A DNA stretch of 64,000 nt from Nonomuraea antri (GCF_013283785.1 NZ_JABCPZ010000022.1:1-64000); one strand, 5' to 3'. Positions 15,301-24,517 are shown, counted from the stretch's first letter. Notes: a model not told the origin generated them from the letters alone. Numbers and translations are program-made.

Positions 15301-16763
15301 CCTCGCACCTGCGCCGCCTCGCCCTGGGCACCGTGCTGCCCGCGTTCGAGGGGACCACCGCCCCCGCCTGGCTGCTCGACCGGCTGCGCGAAGGGCTGGG
15401 CGGCGTCATCCTGTTCGGCCGCAACATCGTCTCGCCCGAGCAGGTGGCCGCGCTGGTCGGGCAGATCCGCGAGGTACGCCAGGACGCCGTCGTCGGCATC
15501 GACGAGGAAGGCGGCGACGTCACCAGGATCCACCACGACGAGGGCAGCCCCTACCCGGGCAACCGGGTGCTGAGCGAGAACGGCGACCTGGACGCCACCC
15601 GCGCGGTCGGCCGCGGCATCGGCGCCGAGCTGCGCGACCTCGGCATCAACTACAACCTGGCGCCGATCGGCGACTACGTGACCGATCCGCTCAGCCCGCT
15701 CACCACCCGCTCCTACGGCCGCACCCCGGGCGACAACGCCGAGCACGCCGCCGCCTGGATCGAGGGGCTGCAGCAGTCGGGCGTGGCCGCGTGCCTGAAG
15801 CACTACCCGGGGCTCGGCGGTTCGCTGCTCGACTCGCACCTGTCGCTCGGCCGGGTCGTGGCCGGGCGCGCCGAGTTCGAGTCGCGGCACCTGCGTACCT
15901 TCGCCAGGGCCGTGGTGGCCGGGACGGCCAGCATGATGACCGCCCACGTGGTGGTCGACTGCCTCGACCCCGAAGTGCCCACGACGCTGAGCCCGGCCGT
16001 GATCAGCCGCCTGCTGCGTGACGAGCTGGGCTACGACGGCGTCGTCATCTCCGACGCGCTGGAGATGCGCGGCGTGCTGAACCACGCCTCGTCGCTGCCC
16101 GCCGCCGCGGTCGGCGCGCTGAAGGCCGGGGTCGACGCGTTGTGCCTGGGCGCCGTGCAGTTCGAGGAGGCGACCGAGGCAGTGGCCGACGCGATCGTGG
16201 CCGCGGTGCGCTCCGGCGAGCTGCCGATCGAGCGGCTGGAGGAGGCCAACCGGCGCATCGCCGCGATGGCCCGCGACTTCCCCGGCGTGTCCGGCGTGCC
16301 CGGATCGACCGACACCGGCGCGGAGCGGGCCGCCGGCCTCGCCGCGGCCTGGGGCGCGACCCGGGTGGAAGGCGAGGCGTCGATCTCCGGCGCCGGGGTC
16401 CACGTCGTCACGTTCGACGACCGGACCTCCATCGCGGCCGGGCCGGTCCCCTGGGGCATCGGACCCGAGCTGCGCGCGGCCGGCGTCACGTTCGCCGACC
16501 ACGTGCTCACCCCGCCGATCGGCGAGCTGCCCGACCTGTCGCAGGCCGGCCCGTCGGACGTCGTGGTGGCGGTGGTCAGGGACCTGCCGCTGCACCCGGC
16601 CAGCGCCGAGGTGTTCGCGCGGCTGAAGGCTGACCGGCTCGTCGTCGTCGACATGGGTTACCCGGGCACCGAGTATCCGCACGCCACCGGCGTGGTCCGC
16701 ACCTTCGGCGCGTCGCGGGCGAGCGCCGCGGCCGCCGTCCGCGCGCTGACGAGCCGCCCGTGA
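15297..16763 (+). CDS. Beta-N-acetylhexosaminidase, GH3 (NagZ-like, variant loop)
   Basis: Cytoplasmic GH3 enzyme releasing beta-linked GlcNAc, 488 residues, no signal peptide. The catalytic nucleophile is D253 (VISDALEM). The acid/base Asp-x-His dyad of the NagZ group is present at D179-S180-H181. The loop before it reads KHYPGLGGSLLDSH, whereas canonical NagZ has KHFPGHGDTxxDSH (compare the paralogue at 26207-27649), so the sugar-contacting HGD is changed to LGG. With its location in a GlcNAc/chitobiose operon, chitobiose or GlcNAc-disaccharide cleavage is likelier than GlcNAc-anhydroMurNAc cleavage. Some actinobacterial GH3 enzymes with this dyad are phosphorylases, which cannot be excluded. 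Confidence 0.9.
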   Translation: MTSHLRRLALGTVLPAFEGTTAPAWLLDRLREGLGGVILFGRNIVSPEQVAALVGQIREVRQDAVVGIDEEGGDVTRIHHDEGSPYPGNRVLSENGDLDATRAVGRGIGAELRDLGINYNLAPIGDYVTDPLSPLTTRSYGRTPGDNAEHAAAWIEGLQQSGVAACLKHYPGLGGSLLDSHLSLGRVVAGRAEFESRHLRTFARAVVAGTASMMTAHVVVDCLDPEVPTTLSPAVISRLLRDELGYDGVVISDALEMRGVLNHASSLPAAAVGALKAGVDALCLGAVQFEEATEAVADAIVAAVRSGELPIERLEEANRRIAAMARDFPGVSGVPGSTDTGAERAAGLAAAWGATRVEGEASISGAGVHVVTFDDRTSIAAGPVPWGIGPELRAAGVTFADHVLTPPIGELPDLSQAGPSDVVVAVVRDLPLHPASAEVFARLKADRLVVVDMGYPGTEYPHATGVVRTFGASRASAAAAVRALTSRP

Positions 16764-16829
16764 CGACGGCGGTGCGCGCCGGCCGGACCCGCGCTGACAA
16801 GTCCGGCGTGACTCCGATTGGATGACACC

Positions 16830-18068
16830 ATGCGTTCGCCGGAACTACCCCCTACTCAACGACACGTCCTGAGCCACACGCTCGGCCACGGATCGACCAC
16901 CCGGCCCCGGCTGCTCACCGCGACCGGCCTGTCGAAGCCGAGCGTCAACGACGCTGTCAGCGCGCTGGAGGGGGCCGGCTACCTGCGGCGCAACGGCAGG
17001 CACGTCCCGGCGACCGGCAAGCCCGCCGTGCTGTTCGAGGCGGCCGACGAGGTCGGCTGGGCGCTCGGCATCGATCTGGGCAGCTCCCACGTCGAGCTGA
17101 TGGCCGTCGACCTGGCCGGGGGCGCGGCCACGCACGTGTCGATCGCCGAGCCCGGCGGGCCCGGCGAGACCCGGCGGCGCGAGCCGTCGGCCGAGGTCAT
17201 GGAACGGGCGGCCGGGCAGCTCGCCGAGTGGTGCGAGCAACACCAGCGCAGGGACCGGCTGCGGGCGACGACGATCGCCGTGCCGCAGATCGTCCAGGCC
17301 GGCCGCCGCCAGGTGCGCGCCGCGGACGCGTACCTGGAACAGGGCGCGGTCGCCGTGCTGCTCGACGCGCTCGCCGCGCACTACGACGGCCCGGTGCGGC
17401 TGGAGAACAACGTGAACTGCTCGGCGGTGGCCGAGATGCGGATCGGGGCCGGCGCCGAGGTGCCGAGCCTGGCCTACCTGCAGCTCGGCGTCGGCGTCGG
17501 CGCCGGGCTCATCAACGAGGGACGCCTGGTCCGGGGCGCGCACGGCGCGGCGGGCGAGCTGTCGCGGTTGCCGTTCCCCTGGGCCGACGGCGCCGAGCAG
17601 GTCTCGCGCCACGCTATGGAGGACCGCCTGGCGATCTCCAGGCTGGTCGACTCCTACCGCTCGCACGCCCCCGACGTTTCCGGCGTCACGGCCGGCGAGG
17701 CGGTTCGGGCGATCCTGGCCGGCATCGCGGCCGGGTCCGCCGAGGCCAAGGCCGTGCTCGACGCGTACGTGCTGGACGTCGCCAGGGCCTGCGTCGCCCT
17801 GGCGGCCGTCATCGATCCCGACCTCGTGGTGATCGGCGGGGAGATCGGCGACGTCCCCGAGGTCGTCGCGGCGATCCAGGCCGCGGCCCGGCCGTTGCAC
17901 GAGTTCGTGGCGGTGTCCGGGAGCGTCATCGGGGCGCTGGCCACCGTGCTCGGCGCGGCCATACTCAGCCTCGAACAGGCGCACACCGAGCTGCTCGGCG
18001 AATACGCCCCGCACGCCGGCCCCGCCATCGACCGCCTCAACCCCGCCGAACCGGGTCAGAACGGGTAG
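16830..18068 (+). CDS. ROK family transcriptional regulator
   Basis: NagC/XylR-type repressor, 412 residues. The N-terminal winged helix-turn-helix is at about residues 10-60 (RPRLLTATGLSKPSVNDAVS), followed by a ROK domain with LGIDLGSSHVELMAVD, VRLENNVNCSAVAEM and GVGVGAGLINEGRLVRGAHG. The usual zinc-finger cysteines of ROK are absent: after HGAAGELSRLPFPW no CxCG motif occurs. The ATG at 16830 is preferred over an in-frame TTG at 16818. It follows the GH3 gene by 66 bases on the same strand and is probably the regulator of the 13272/13337 divergent operons. Its end overlaps the convergent aldehyde dehydrogenase gene by 13 bases. Confidence 0.9.
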   Translation: MRSPELPPTQRHVLSHTLGHGSTTRPRLLTATGLSKPSVNDAVSALEGAGYLRRNGRHVPATGKPAVLFEAADEVGWALGIDLGSSHVELMAVDLAGGAATHVSIAEPGGPGETRRREPSAEVMERAAGQLAEWCEQHQRRDRLRATTIAVPQIVQAGRRQVRAADAYLEQGAVAVLLDALAAHYDGPVRLENNVNCSAVAEMRIGAGAEVPSLAYLQLGVGVGAGLINEGRLVRGAHGAAGELSRLPFPWADGAEQVSRHAMEDRLAISRLVDSYRSHAPDVSGVTAGEAVRAILAGIAAGSAEAKAVLDAYVLDVARACVALAAVIDPDLVVIGGEIGDVPEVVAAIQAAARPLHEFVAVSGSVIGALATVLGAAILSLEQAHTELLGEYAPHAGPAIDRLNPAEPGQNG

Positions 18069-19516
18069 GTCGCCACGTCGCCCTGCATGGTGACCCACTG
18101 CGTCTCGGTGAACGCCTCGATGTTCGCCTTGGCCCCGCCGAACCGGGTGCCCGTGCCCGACGCGGCCACGCCGCCGAACGGGGCGACCGCCTCGTCGTCC
18201 ACCGTCTGGTCGTTGATGTGCACGATCCCGGTCGGCACCAGGTCGGCCAGGGTCAGGCCCTTCATGACGTCCCTGGTCAGGATGCCCAGCGACAGCCCGT
18301 ACTCGGAGTCGGCGGCCAGCGACGCGGCCTCCTCCAGCGACGAGAAGGTCGTCACGGGCGCGACAGGCCCGAACACCTCCTGCGCGTACGCCGGCGCCGC
18401 GACGGGCACGTCGGCCAGCACGGTGGGTCGGTAGAACAGCTCCTCGTACGTCCCGCCGGCGGCCAGCCGGGCGCCCGCCGCCACCGAGTCGGTCACCAGC
18501 CGGTGCACCCGGTCGCGCTGGTCGGCGTCGATGAGCGGGCCGAGCGCGACCTGCCCGGTGGCCGGGTCGCCGACCGGCAGGTGGTCGGCCTTGGCCGCCA
18601 GGCGTGCCACGTACTCGCTGGCCACCGCCTCGTGCACCAGGTGCCGGCCCGAGGTCATGCAGATCTGGCCCTGGTGGAAGAACGACGCCCACGCCCCGCA
18701 GGACACGGCGGGTTCGAGGTCGGCGTCGTCCAGCACGATCAGCGCCGAGTTGCCGCCCAGCTCCAGGTGCACCCGCTTGAGCAGCCGGGCCGCCGCCTCG
18801 CCGACCCGGCGGCCGGCCGCGGTGGAGCCGGTGAACGAGATGACCGGGACGTTCGGGTCGGCCACCAGCGCCTGACCGGCCTCGGCGCCGCCGGGCAGCA
18901 CGTGCAGCAGGCCTTCGGGCAGCCCGGCCGCCTCGAAGACGCGCGCGATGGCGAACCCGCCGCACACGGCGGTGCGCTGGTCGGGCTTGAACACCACCGC
19001 GTTGCCCAGCGCCAGCGCCGGCGCGACCGACCTGATGCCCAGGATGAGCGGGAAGTTGAACGGCGCGATCACGCCGACCACGCCCACCGGCACCCGACGG
19101 GCGAAGCTGAGCCGCTTGCGCGCCGTGGGCAGCACCTCGCCGAGCGGCTGCGAGGCCAGCGCCGCCGCCTCGTAGCACTCCTGCGCGGCGACGTGCGTCT
19201 CGAAACCGGCCTTGCCCGGCACGGATCCGGCCTCGCGCACGATCCAGTCCTGGATCTCCTGGGCGTGCTCCTCGAACAGCCGCCCGGCCCGGCGCAGCAC
19301 GGCCGCCCGCTCCTCGTACGACGTCGCGGCCCACGCCCGCTGCGCACGCCTGGCCACGGCGGCGGCGCCGGCCACGTCCTCGGCGCCCGCGGTGCCGGCC
19401 CGGCCCAGCTCGTGGCCGGTGGCCGGTTCGACGACGGGCGCGTCGCCGGCCCGCGGGGTCGTCCAGGAGCCGTCGAAGACCGAGCCGGCCCAGATCTTGG
19501 GGTCGAGGAACGTCAT
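18056..19516 (-). CDS. Aldehyde dehydrogenase, benzaldehyde dehydrogenase-like
   Basis: NAD(P)-dependent aldehyde oxidation, 486 residues, soluble. The ALDH signatures are visible: the cofactor-binding VISFTGSTAAGRRVG, the general-base Glu in LELGGNS, and the catalytic Cys in HQGQICMTSGR. The N-terminal LDPKIWAGSVFDGSW and overall length match benzaldehyde dehydrogenases. It is the last gene of the operon that begins at 24419 and lies 21 bases downstream of a benzoylformate-decarboxylase-like gene, whose aldehyde product it would oxidise to the acid. The start is supported by an AGGAGAG ribosome site. Exact substrate inferred from context. Confidence 0.9.
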   Translation of the reverse strand: MTFLDPKIWAGSVFDGSWTTPRAGDAPVVEPATGHELGRAGTAGAEDVAGAAAVARRAQRAWAATSYEERAAVLRRAGRLFEEHAQEIQDWIVREAGSVPGKAGFETHVAAQECYEAAALASQPLGEVLPTARKRLSFARRVPVGVVGVIAPFNFPLILGIRSVAPALALGNAVVFKPDQRTAVCGGFAIARVFEAAGLPEGLLHVLPGGAEAGQALVADPNVPVISFTGSTAAGRRVGEAAARLLKRVHLELGGNSALIVLDDADLEPAVSCGAWASFFHQGQICMTSGRHLVHEAVASEYVARLAAKADHLPVGDPATGQVALGPLIDADQRDRVHRLVTDSVAAGARLAAGGTYEELFYRPTVLADVPVAAPAYAQEVFGPVAPVTTFSSLEEAASLAADSEYGLSLGILTRDVMKGLTLADLVPTGIVHINDQTVDDEAVAPFGGVAASGTGTRFGGAKANIEAFTETQWVTMQGDVATYPF

Positions 19517-19537
19517 GGGGGTCTCTCCTCAGGGGGG

Positions 19538-21151
19538 TCAGGAATGGAGGTCGGGGTCCGCGGTCACGGTGACGTCGAGCAGCAGCGGCTCGGTGCGGGT
19601 GGCGAGCGTGGGCACGACCTCGTCCAGCACGGACGTCAGCTCCTCGTGCCCGCTCACCCGCCGGCCGGGGCAGCCCAGGGATCTGGCCAGCGCGCCCACG
19701 TCCACCTCGGTGAACGGCGGCCACGGGGCCTTGCCGCCGTGCCGGTCGGCCAGCCGGTCCATGACGGCGTACCTGCCGTTGGCCAGCACCACGAACAGCG
19801 CGCCCACGCGGTAGTGGGCGGCGCTCCAGAGCGCGTGCAGGCCGTACAGGGTGGAGCCGTCGCCGACGACCGCCACCACGGGACGCCCGGCCAGCGCCAT
19901 GCGCAGCCCGACCGCGGCGGGCACGGCGAACCCGAGCCCGCCCATCGCCGCGGACAGGAAGCCCAGCGGGCTGCGCGCCGGGACGAGCCGGTTCAGGTCG
20001 GGCCGCGAGGACGGCGTCTCCTCGACCAGCACCACGTCGGACGGCAGCCGCAACGCCAGCTCGTGCAGCACGTGGGCGGGACGCAACGGTTCCCCTGGCC
20101 CGGGCGGCGCGGGCGGGTCCGGGGCACCAGCGCGACCGGGCCCTCGCGGGCGCGGCGGCACCAGCGCGGCCAGGCGGGCGCAGACCGCCATCGGCGGCGC
20201 GAGCAGGGCCAGCCCGGCGGGGCTGCGATGCGCCTCGGCCGGGTCGTCGGTGATCAGCGCGATCTCGGTGCCGGGCGCCACCAGCGGCCCGGGCAGGTAC
20301 GAATACTGCCGGAACACCGGCGCGCCCACCGCGAGCACCACGTCGTGCCCGGCCAGCGCCGTCCGCAGCCCGGGCCGGTCGGCCGGGAGCTCGCCCACGT
20401 ACTGGGGGTGGTCCTGCGGGAACCCGGCCAGCGCGCCGAACGACTCCTGCCACACCGGGCACCCGAGCCGTTCGGCCAGCGACACCAGCGGTGCCCAGCT
20501 GCCTGACGCCGCCGCCGCGCAGCCGACCACCCCGGCCCCGGCCACGATCACCGGCGACCGGGCGCCGGCCAGCAGGTCCGCCAGCGGGGCGAGGTCGTCG
20601 TCGGTGACGGCGGCGGGCCGTACCAGCCGGGCGGGCGCGGCCGGGGTCTCGCCGTCGAAGGGCGCGGCCCAGTCGTCCATGGGGACCACCACCAGTGCCG
20701 GGCCGCGTGACGTGCGTGCCTCGTGGCAGGCGCGGGCCACCGCGCCCGGCACGTCCTGGGCCCGCACCGGCAGGTCCACCCGGACCGGGTAGTCGCCGGC
20801 CAGCCCGTCGAGCCGCCCGGCCAGGAACGGCTCCAGCGCCAGGTGCCGCCGGTCCTGCTGCCCGGCCAGTACCACCAGGGGCACCCGGTTCACCCGGGCG
20901 GTGGCGATGGCGCCGACCGCGTTGCCCAGCCCGGCCGTGGTGTGCAGGACGGCCAGCGCGGGCGCGCCCCGCCCGATCGCCCACCCGGTGGCCATCCCCA
21001 CCACGGAACCCTCGTGCAGGGCCAGCACGAACCGCAGGTCGTCGGGCAGCCCGACGAGCAGCGGGATCTCGGTCGAGCCCGGGTTGCAGAAGATCGTGGT
21101 CAGCCCGGTGCGCCGCAGCACCTCGAACGTCGCGTCCCTGACCGTGGTCAC
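19538..21151 (-). CDS. Thiamine-diphosphate decarboxylase, benzoylformate decarboxylase-like
   Basis: ThDP enzyme of the pyruvate-decarboxylase fold, 537 residues, close to the about 528 of Pseudomonas benzoylformate decarboxylase. Visible features are CNPGSTEIP (the Ser matches S26 of that enzyme), the ThDP-activating Glu in ALHEGSVV, the His of VLHTTAGLGNA (H70), and the Mg-ThDP motif GDGS...ANGRYAVMD. The second active-site His, H281 in the PVFRYHQY segment of the Pseudomonas enzyme as I recall it, appears replaced: here the segment is PVFRQYSY. A GTG start at 21151 overlaps the ATPase gene stop (GTGA). The role is probably decarboxylation of an aromatic 2-oxo acid, with a possibly altered substrate. 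Confidence 0.82.
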   Translation of the reverse strand: MTTVRDATFEVLRRTGLTTIFCNPGSTEIPLLVGLPDDLRFVLALHEGSVVGMATGWAIGRGAPALAVLHTTAGLGNAVGAIATARVNRVPLVVLAGQQDRRHLALEPFLAGRLDGLAGDYPVRVDLPVRAQDVPGAVARACHEARTSRGPALVVVPMDDWAAPFDGETPAAPARLVRPAAVTDDDLAPLADLLAGARSPVIVAGAGVVGCAAAASGSWAPLVSLAERLGCPVWQESFGALAGFPQDHPQYVGELPADRPGLRTALAGHDVVLAVGAPVFRQYSYLPGPLVAPGTEIALITDDPAEAHRSPAGLALLAPPMAVCARLAALVPPRPRGPGRAGAPDPPAPPGPGEPLRPAHVLHELALRLPSDVVLVEETPSSRPDLNRLVPARSPLGFLSAAMGGLGFAVPAAVGLRMALAGRPVVAVVGDGSTLYGLHALWSAAHYRVGALFVVLANGRYAVMDRLADRHGGKAPWPPFTEVDVGALARSLGCPGRRVSGHEELTSVLDEVVPTLATRTEPLLLDVTVTADPDLHS

Positions 21152-21930
21152 CGCGCCTCCCTGGCCTGCTGGATGAGCCGGTAGATCTGCCCGCGCAGCT
21201 CGCCGAAGGCCGGCAGCGACCGCGTGGTGAGCTGGTCGCGCTCGCCCGGCAGGTCGATGGTGAGGTCCTTCATCACCACGGTCGGGGACGACGACAACAC
21301 GATCACCCGTTGCCCCAGGTAGACGGCCTCGTCGATGTCGTGGGTGACGAACAGCGTGGTCACGTTCAGCTCCCGCCAGAGCCGCAGGATCAGGTCCTCC
21401 AGGTCGGCCCTGGTCTGGGCGTCGACGGCGGCGAACGGCTCGTCCATGAGCAGCACCTGCGGCTCGTAGGCGATGGCGCGGGCGATCGCCACCCGCTGCT
21501 GCATGCCGCCGGACAACTGCCACGGATGGGCGTCGGCGGCCTCGGCCAGCCCGACCGCGGCCAGCGACTCCGTCACCAGCCGCGCCCGGCGCGCCGCCGG
21601 CTCACGCTTCTCCTTCAGCGGCAGCTCCACGTTCTGCCGCACGGTCATCCACGGGAACAGGCTCCTGCCGTACTCCTGGAAGACCACCGCCATGCGCGGC
21701 GGCGGCCCGGTGACCGGCTCGCCGGCCAGCCGCACCTGGCCGCCACTGGCCGGCAGCAGCCCGGCCACGCACCGCAGCAGCGTGGTCTTGCCGCACCCGG
21801 ACGGCCCCACCACGCACACCAGCTCGCCCGCGCCGACGTCGAACGTGAGCGAGCGCAGGGCCTCGACGCGGCGGCCCGGGCTCTCGTACACCTTGCCCAG
21901 CGCGGAGATCTCAAGCACGGGCGGCTCCAC
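21148..21930 (-). CDS. ABC transporter ATP-binding protein (SsuB/TauB type)
   Basis: ATPase of a nitrate/sulfonate/taurine-type importer, 260 residues. Walker A is GPSGCGKTT, the signature is LSGGMQQR, Walker B is VLLMDEP, and the switch His is in FVTHD. Its start overlaps the end of the permease gene by 20 bases, and its stop overlaps the decarboxylase start. The transporter is thus co-expressed with aromatic 2-oxo acid enzymes, suggesting an aromatic acid cargo and not a sulfonate. Confidence 0.93.
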   Translation of the reverse strand: MEPPVLEISALGKVYESPGRRVEALRSLTFDVGAGELVCVVGPSGCGKTTLLRCVAGLLPASGGQVRLAGEPVTGPPPRMAVVFQEYGRSLFPWMTVRQNVELPLKEKREPAARRARLVTESLAAVGLAEAADAHPWQLSGGMQQRVAIARAIAYEPQVLLMDEPFAAVDAQTRADLEDLILRLWRELNVTTLFVTHDIDEAVYLGQRVIVLSSSPTVVMKDLTIDLPGERDQLTTRSLPAFGELRGQIYRLIQQAREAR

Positions 21931-22696
21931 TGCCGTGATACCAGGACAGGACCCGCCGCTCGACGCGGCGGAAGAGCAGCGACAACCCCAGGCCGAGCAG
22001 CCCGAGCAGCAGGATGCCGCTCCACATCTCGGCGATCTCGAACTGCCGCTGGAACAGCACGATCGTGAACCCGAGCCCGCTGGAGCTGGCGAACATCTCG
22101 CTGATGACCATGAGGATGATCCCGATCGACAGCGCCTGCCGCAGCCCGGCCATGATCTGCGGGCTGGCCCCGCGCAACACGAACCTGCGCAGCCTGGACG
22201 CTCCGCGCACGCCGTACATGCGGCAGGTGTCGGACAGCACCTCGTCCAGCGCGCGCACGCCCTCGACGGTGTTGAGCAGGATCGGCCACACGCAGCCCGA
22301 CACGATGACCAGCACCTTCATCGGCGTGTCGATGCCCGCCAGCAGCATGATCAACGGAACCAGCACCGGCGGCGGTATCGCGCGGAAGAACTCCAGCACC
22401 GGCTCCAGCGTCGCCCGCAGCCGCGGTGACAACCCGATCGGCACCCCGAGCCCGACGCCGACCAGCCCGGCCACCGCGTACCCGGCCAGCAGCCGCAGCA
22501 GGCTCGGCAGCACGTCGTCGAGCAGCCGCCGGGAGAACCAGGTGCCGGCGAACGCCCGCGCCACCCGGTCGGGCCCGGGCAGGTAGAACGACAGGCCGCC
22601 GACCAGCCACCACAGCAGCACCAGCAGCACGGGCAGCCCGGCGGCGGCGAGCACGGCCCGCCACGACAGGCGCGGCCTTCCGCGGGTCACCCTCAT
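21911..22696 (-). CDS. ABC transporter permease (SsuC/TauC type), second of two
   Basis: Inner-membrane permease of BPD_transp_1 type, 261 residues with about six membrane segments. It has the conserved FFRAIPPPVLVPLIML segment and a DEVLSDTCRMYGVRG cytoplasmic loop, typical of SsuC-like proteins. The ATG at 22696 overlaps the stop of the upstream permease (ATGA). Two distinct permeases in one operon suggest a heterodimeric channel. Confidence 0.92.
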   Translation of the reverse strand: MRVTRGRPRLSWRAVLAAAGLPVLLVLLWWLVGGLSFYLPGPDRVARAFAGTWFSRRLLDDVLPSLLRLLAGYAVAGLVGVGLGVPIGLSPRLRATLEPVLEFFRAIPPPVLVPLIMLLAGIDTPMKVLVIVSGCVWPILLNTVEGVRALDEVLSDTCRMYGVRGASRLRRFVLRGASPQIMAGLRQALSIGIILMVISEMFASSSGLGFTIVLFQRQFEIAEMWSGILLLGLLGLGLSLLFRRVERRVLSWYHGSGAARA

Positions 22697-23484
22697 CTCG
22701 CCGCCTCGGAGCGCACCGCCGGATGCCAGGCCAGCACCCGCCGCTCCAGCAGCCGCACGGCCGCGTTCACCACGATGCCCACCACCCCGGCCAGTACGAC
22801 CAGCGCGTAGACGGCGTCGATGGACCCGCTGTTCTGCGCCACCTGGATCTCCGCGCCGATCCCCGGGCTGCCGATCACCAGCTCGGCCGTGACCGCCAGG
22901 ATGAACGCCACCGCGGCCGCCAGCCGCAGCCCGGTCATCACGTACGGCAGCGCGCTCGGCCACACCAGGTGCCGTACCCGTGACCAGGCGGACAGCCCGT
23001 AGGCCCGGGCGGTGTCGTCGGCCACCGCGTCCACGGCGGCCACGCCGTACAGGACCTGGATGAGCACCTGCCAGAACGCGGCGTAGACCACCAGCAGCAG
23101 CGTCGAGCCGATCGACGGCCCGTACAGCAGCGTGGCCAGCGGCACCAGCGCCACCGACGGGATGGGCCGCAGGAACTCGATCGTGGAGCGCGTGGCCGCG
23201 CGCAGCCCGGGGACGATCCCGATGATCACCCCGGCCACCACGGCCAGGCAGAACGCCAGCGCCAGCCCCACGGCCCAGCCGAGCATGGTCTCGCCGAGCG
23301 CGATCCACAGGTCGGCCGTGCCCAGGTCGGCGGCGAGGCGGCCGAGCACGGCCGAGGCGGGCGGCAGGAACCGCTCGTCCACCAGCCCGGCACGCGGCAC
23401 CACTTCGAGCACCGCCAGCAGCCCGGCCAGGCCGCCCAGCCCGTACAGCACCCGTCCGGGCGCGATCGGCCGCCGTGGTCTCAC
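22693..23484 (-). CDS. ABC transporter permease (SsuC/TauC type), first of two
   Basis: Permease of the same importer, 263 residues. It has the EFLRPIPSVALVPLATLL segment characteristic of this group and a DDTARAYGLSAWSRVRHLVWP loop that contacts the ATPase. The start is a GTG at 23484 overlapping the binding-protein stop (GTGA). An upstream open frame is shadow of the binding-protein gene. It is more distant from its neighbour permease than expected for a recent duplicate. Confidence 0.9.
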   Translation of the reverse strand: MRPRRPIAPGRVLYGLGGLAGLLAVLEVVPRAGLVDERFLPPASAVLGRLAADLGTADLWIALGETMLGWAVGLALAFCLAVVAGVIIGIVPGLRAATRSTIEFLRPIPSVALVPLATLLYGPSIGSTLLLVVYAAFWQVLIQVLYGVAAVDAVADDTARAYGLSAWSRVRHLVWPSALPYVMTGLRLAAAVAFILAVTAELVIGSPGIGAEIQVAQNSGSIDAVYALVVLAGVVGIVVNAAVRLLERRVLAWHPAVRSEAAR

Positions 23485-24419
23485 GGCACCAGCGCCGAGA
23501 CGTCGATCTTCTCCTTCAGCACCCCGTCGGCCAGCGCCAGGTCGGCCACGGTCTGCACGGAGGCCTTGTTCACCGCGGCCGGCCACTTGGGCAGGTTGAT
23601 CTTCGCGATCACCTCGGGCGCGATCTTCGTGTACGTCTTGAGAATCTCCCTGACCTCGTCGGGATGCGTGTCGGCGTACTCCAGCGACTTGCGCATGGCG
23701 GCGGTGAACCGCTTGGTCAGGCCCTCGTCGGTCTTGCCGGTGGTGAAGTACATGGCCACGGTCAGGTCGGGCGCGGCGTCGGCGAAGTTCCAGGCCACCG
23801 GGCGCGCCCCCTGGCTGATCGCCTGGCTGACGAACGGCTCGACCACCCAGATCGCGTCGACCCGGCCGTTCTGCAGGGCGGCGGGCGCGTCGGGGAAGGG
23901 CAGTTCGACGAAGTCGATGCGGGTCGGATCGCCGCCGGCGTTGCGTACCGAGGCGCGCACGGTGGTGTCGCCGATGTTCTTGAGCTGGTTGACCGAGATC
24001 TTCCTGCCCGCCAGGTCCTTGGCCGTCTTGATCGGGCTGTCCGGTTTCACCAGCACCGCGCTGAAGTCCTTGCCCTGCTGCCCGGTCGAGGAGACGCCGT
24101 TGGAGACCACCTTCACGTCGAGCCCCTGCTGCTTGGCGGTCAGCAGTGAGGTGGTGTTGGCGAAGGCGAACTGGAACTGCCCGCTGACCGCGCCGGAGAT
24201 GCTGGCCGCGCCGCCCGCCACGGGGGTGATCGTCAGGTCGATGCCCTGCTCGGCGAAGAAGCCCTTGGCCTTGCCCAGGTGGATCGGAGCGGTGTCGACG
24301 ATCGCGATCACGCCGGCGTTCACCTTGTCCTTGCCCGCCTGCCCTTGTCCTTGCTGCCCGGACCCGCAGGCGGCGACGAGCAGGAGCGCGGCGGTGATCA
24401 CGAGAGTGCGACGCATCAT
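23481..24419 (-). CDS. ABC substrate-binding lipoprotein (NMT1/SsuA-like)
   Basis: Extracellular binding protein of a taurine/nitrate/aromatic-acid-type importer, 312 residues. Signal peptide with lipobox LVAAC, Cys at residue 18. Family features include APIHLGKAKGFFAEQGIDL, GAVSGQFQFAFANTTSL and GRVDAIWVVEPF. The ATG at 24419 has GGAG at 6 bases. It leads a six-gene operon down to 18056 and is divergent from the IclR gene. The ligand is unknown; an aromatic 2-oxo or hydroxy acid is inferred from the enzymes. Confidence 0.9.
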   Translation of the reverse strand: MMRRTLVITAALLLVAACGSGQQGQGQAGKDKVNAGVIAIVDTAPIHLGKAKGFFAEQGIDLTITPVAGGAASISGAVSGQFQFAFANTTSLLTAKQQGLDVKVVSNGVSSTGQQGKDFSAVLVKPDSPIKTAKDLAGRKISVNQLKNIGDTTVRASVRNAGGDPTRIDFVELPFPDAPAALQNGRVDAIWVVEPFVSQAISQGARPVAWNFADAAPDLTVAMYFTTGKTDEGLTKRFTAAMRKSLEYADTHPDEVREILKTYTKIAPEVIAKINLPKWPAAVNKASVQTVADLALADGVLKEKIDVSALVP

Positions 24420-24430
24420 CCACTCCAATT

Positions 24431-24466
24431 TGTTCGCGATGCGCACAGATATTCTCTGGACGAACA
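24431..24466. promoter_or_regulatory. Possible IclR operator in divergent gap
   Basis: TGTTCG (24431-24436) and CGAACA (24461-24466) form 6-bp inverted arms with a 24-base spacer in the 98-bp gap between the binding-protein gene and the IclR gene. The centre (cagatattctctgg) is AT-richer than the surroundings. The arms are short, so chance is a real possibility. Confidence 0.3.
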
Positions 24467-24517
24467 GCCCCGTATGGCGGAAACTACGCCTCTGGTGGCC
24501 TATGTCAAGGGATCTCC

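Noticed and set aside
16845-20984. Very long open frame (over 1300 codons) on the minus strand
   Set aside because: It crosses the ROK, aldehyde dehydrogenase and decarboxylase genes in a wrong frame and has no recognisable domain; high GC content leaves few stops.
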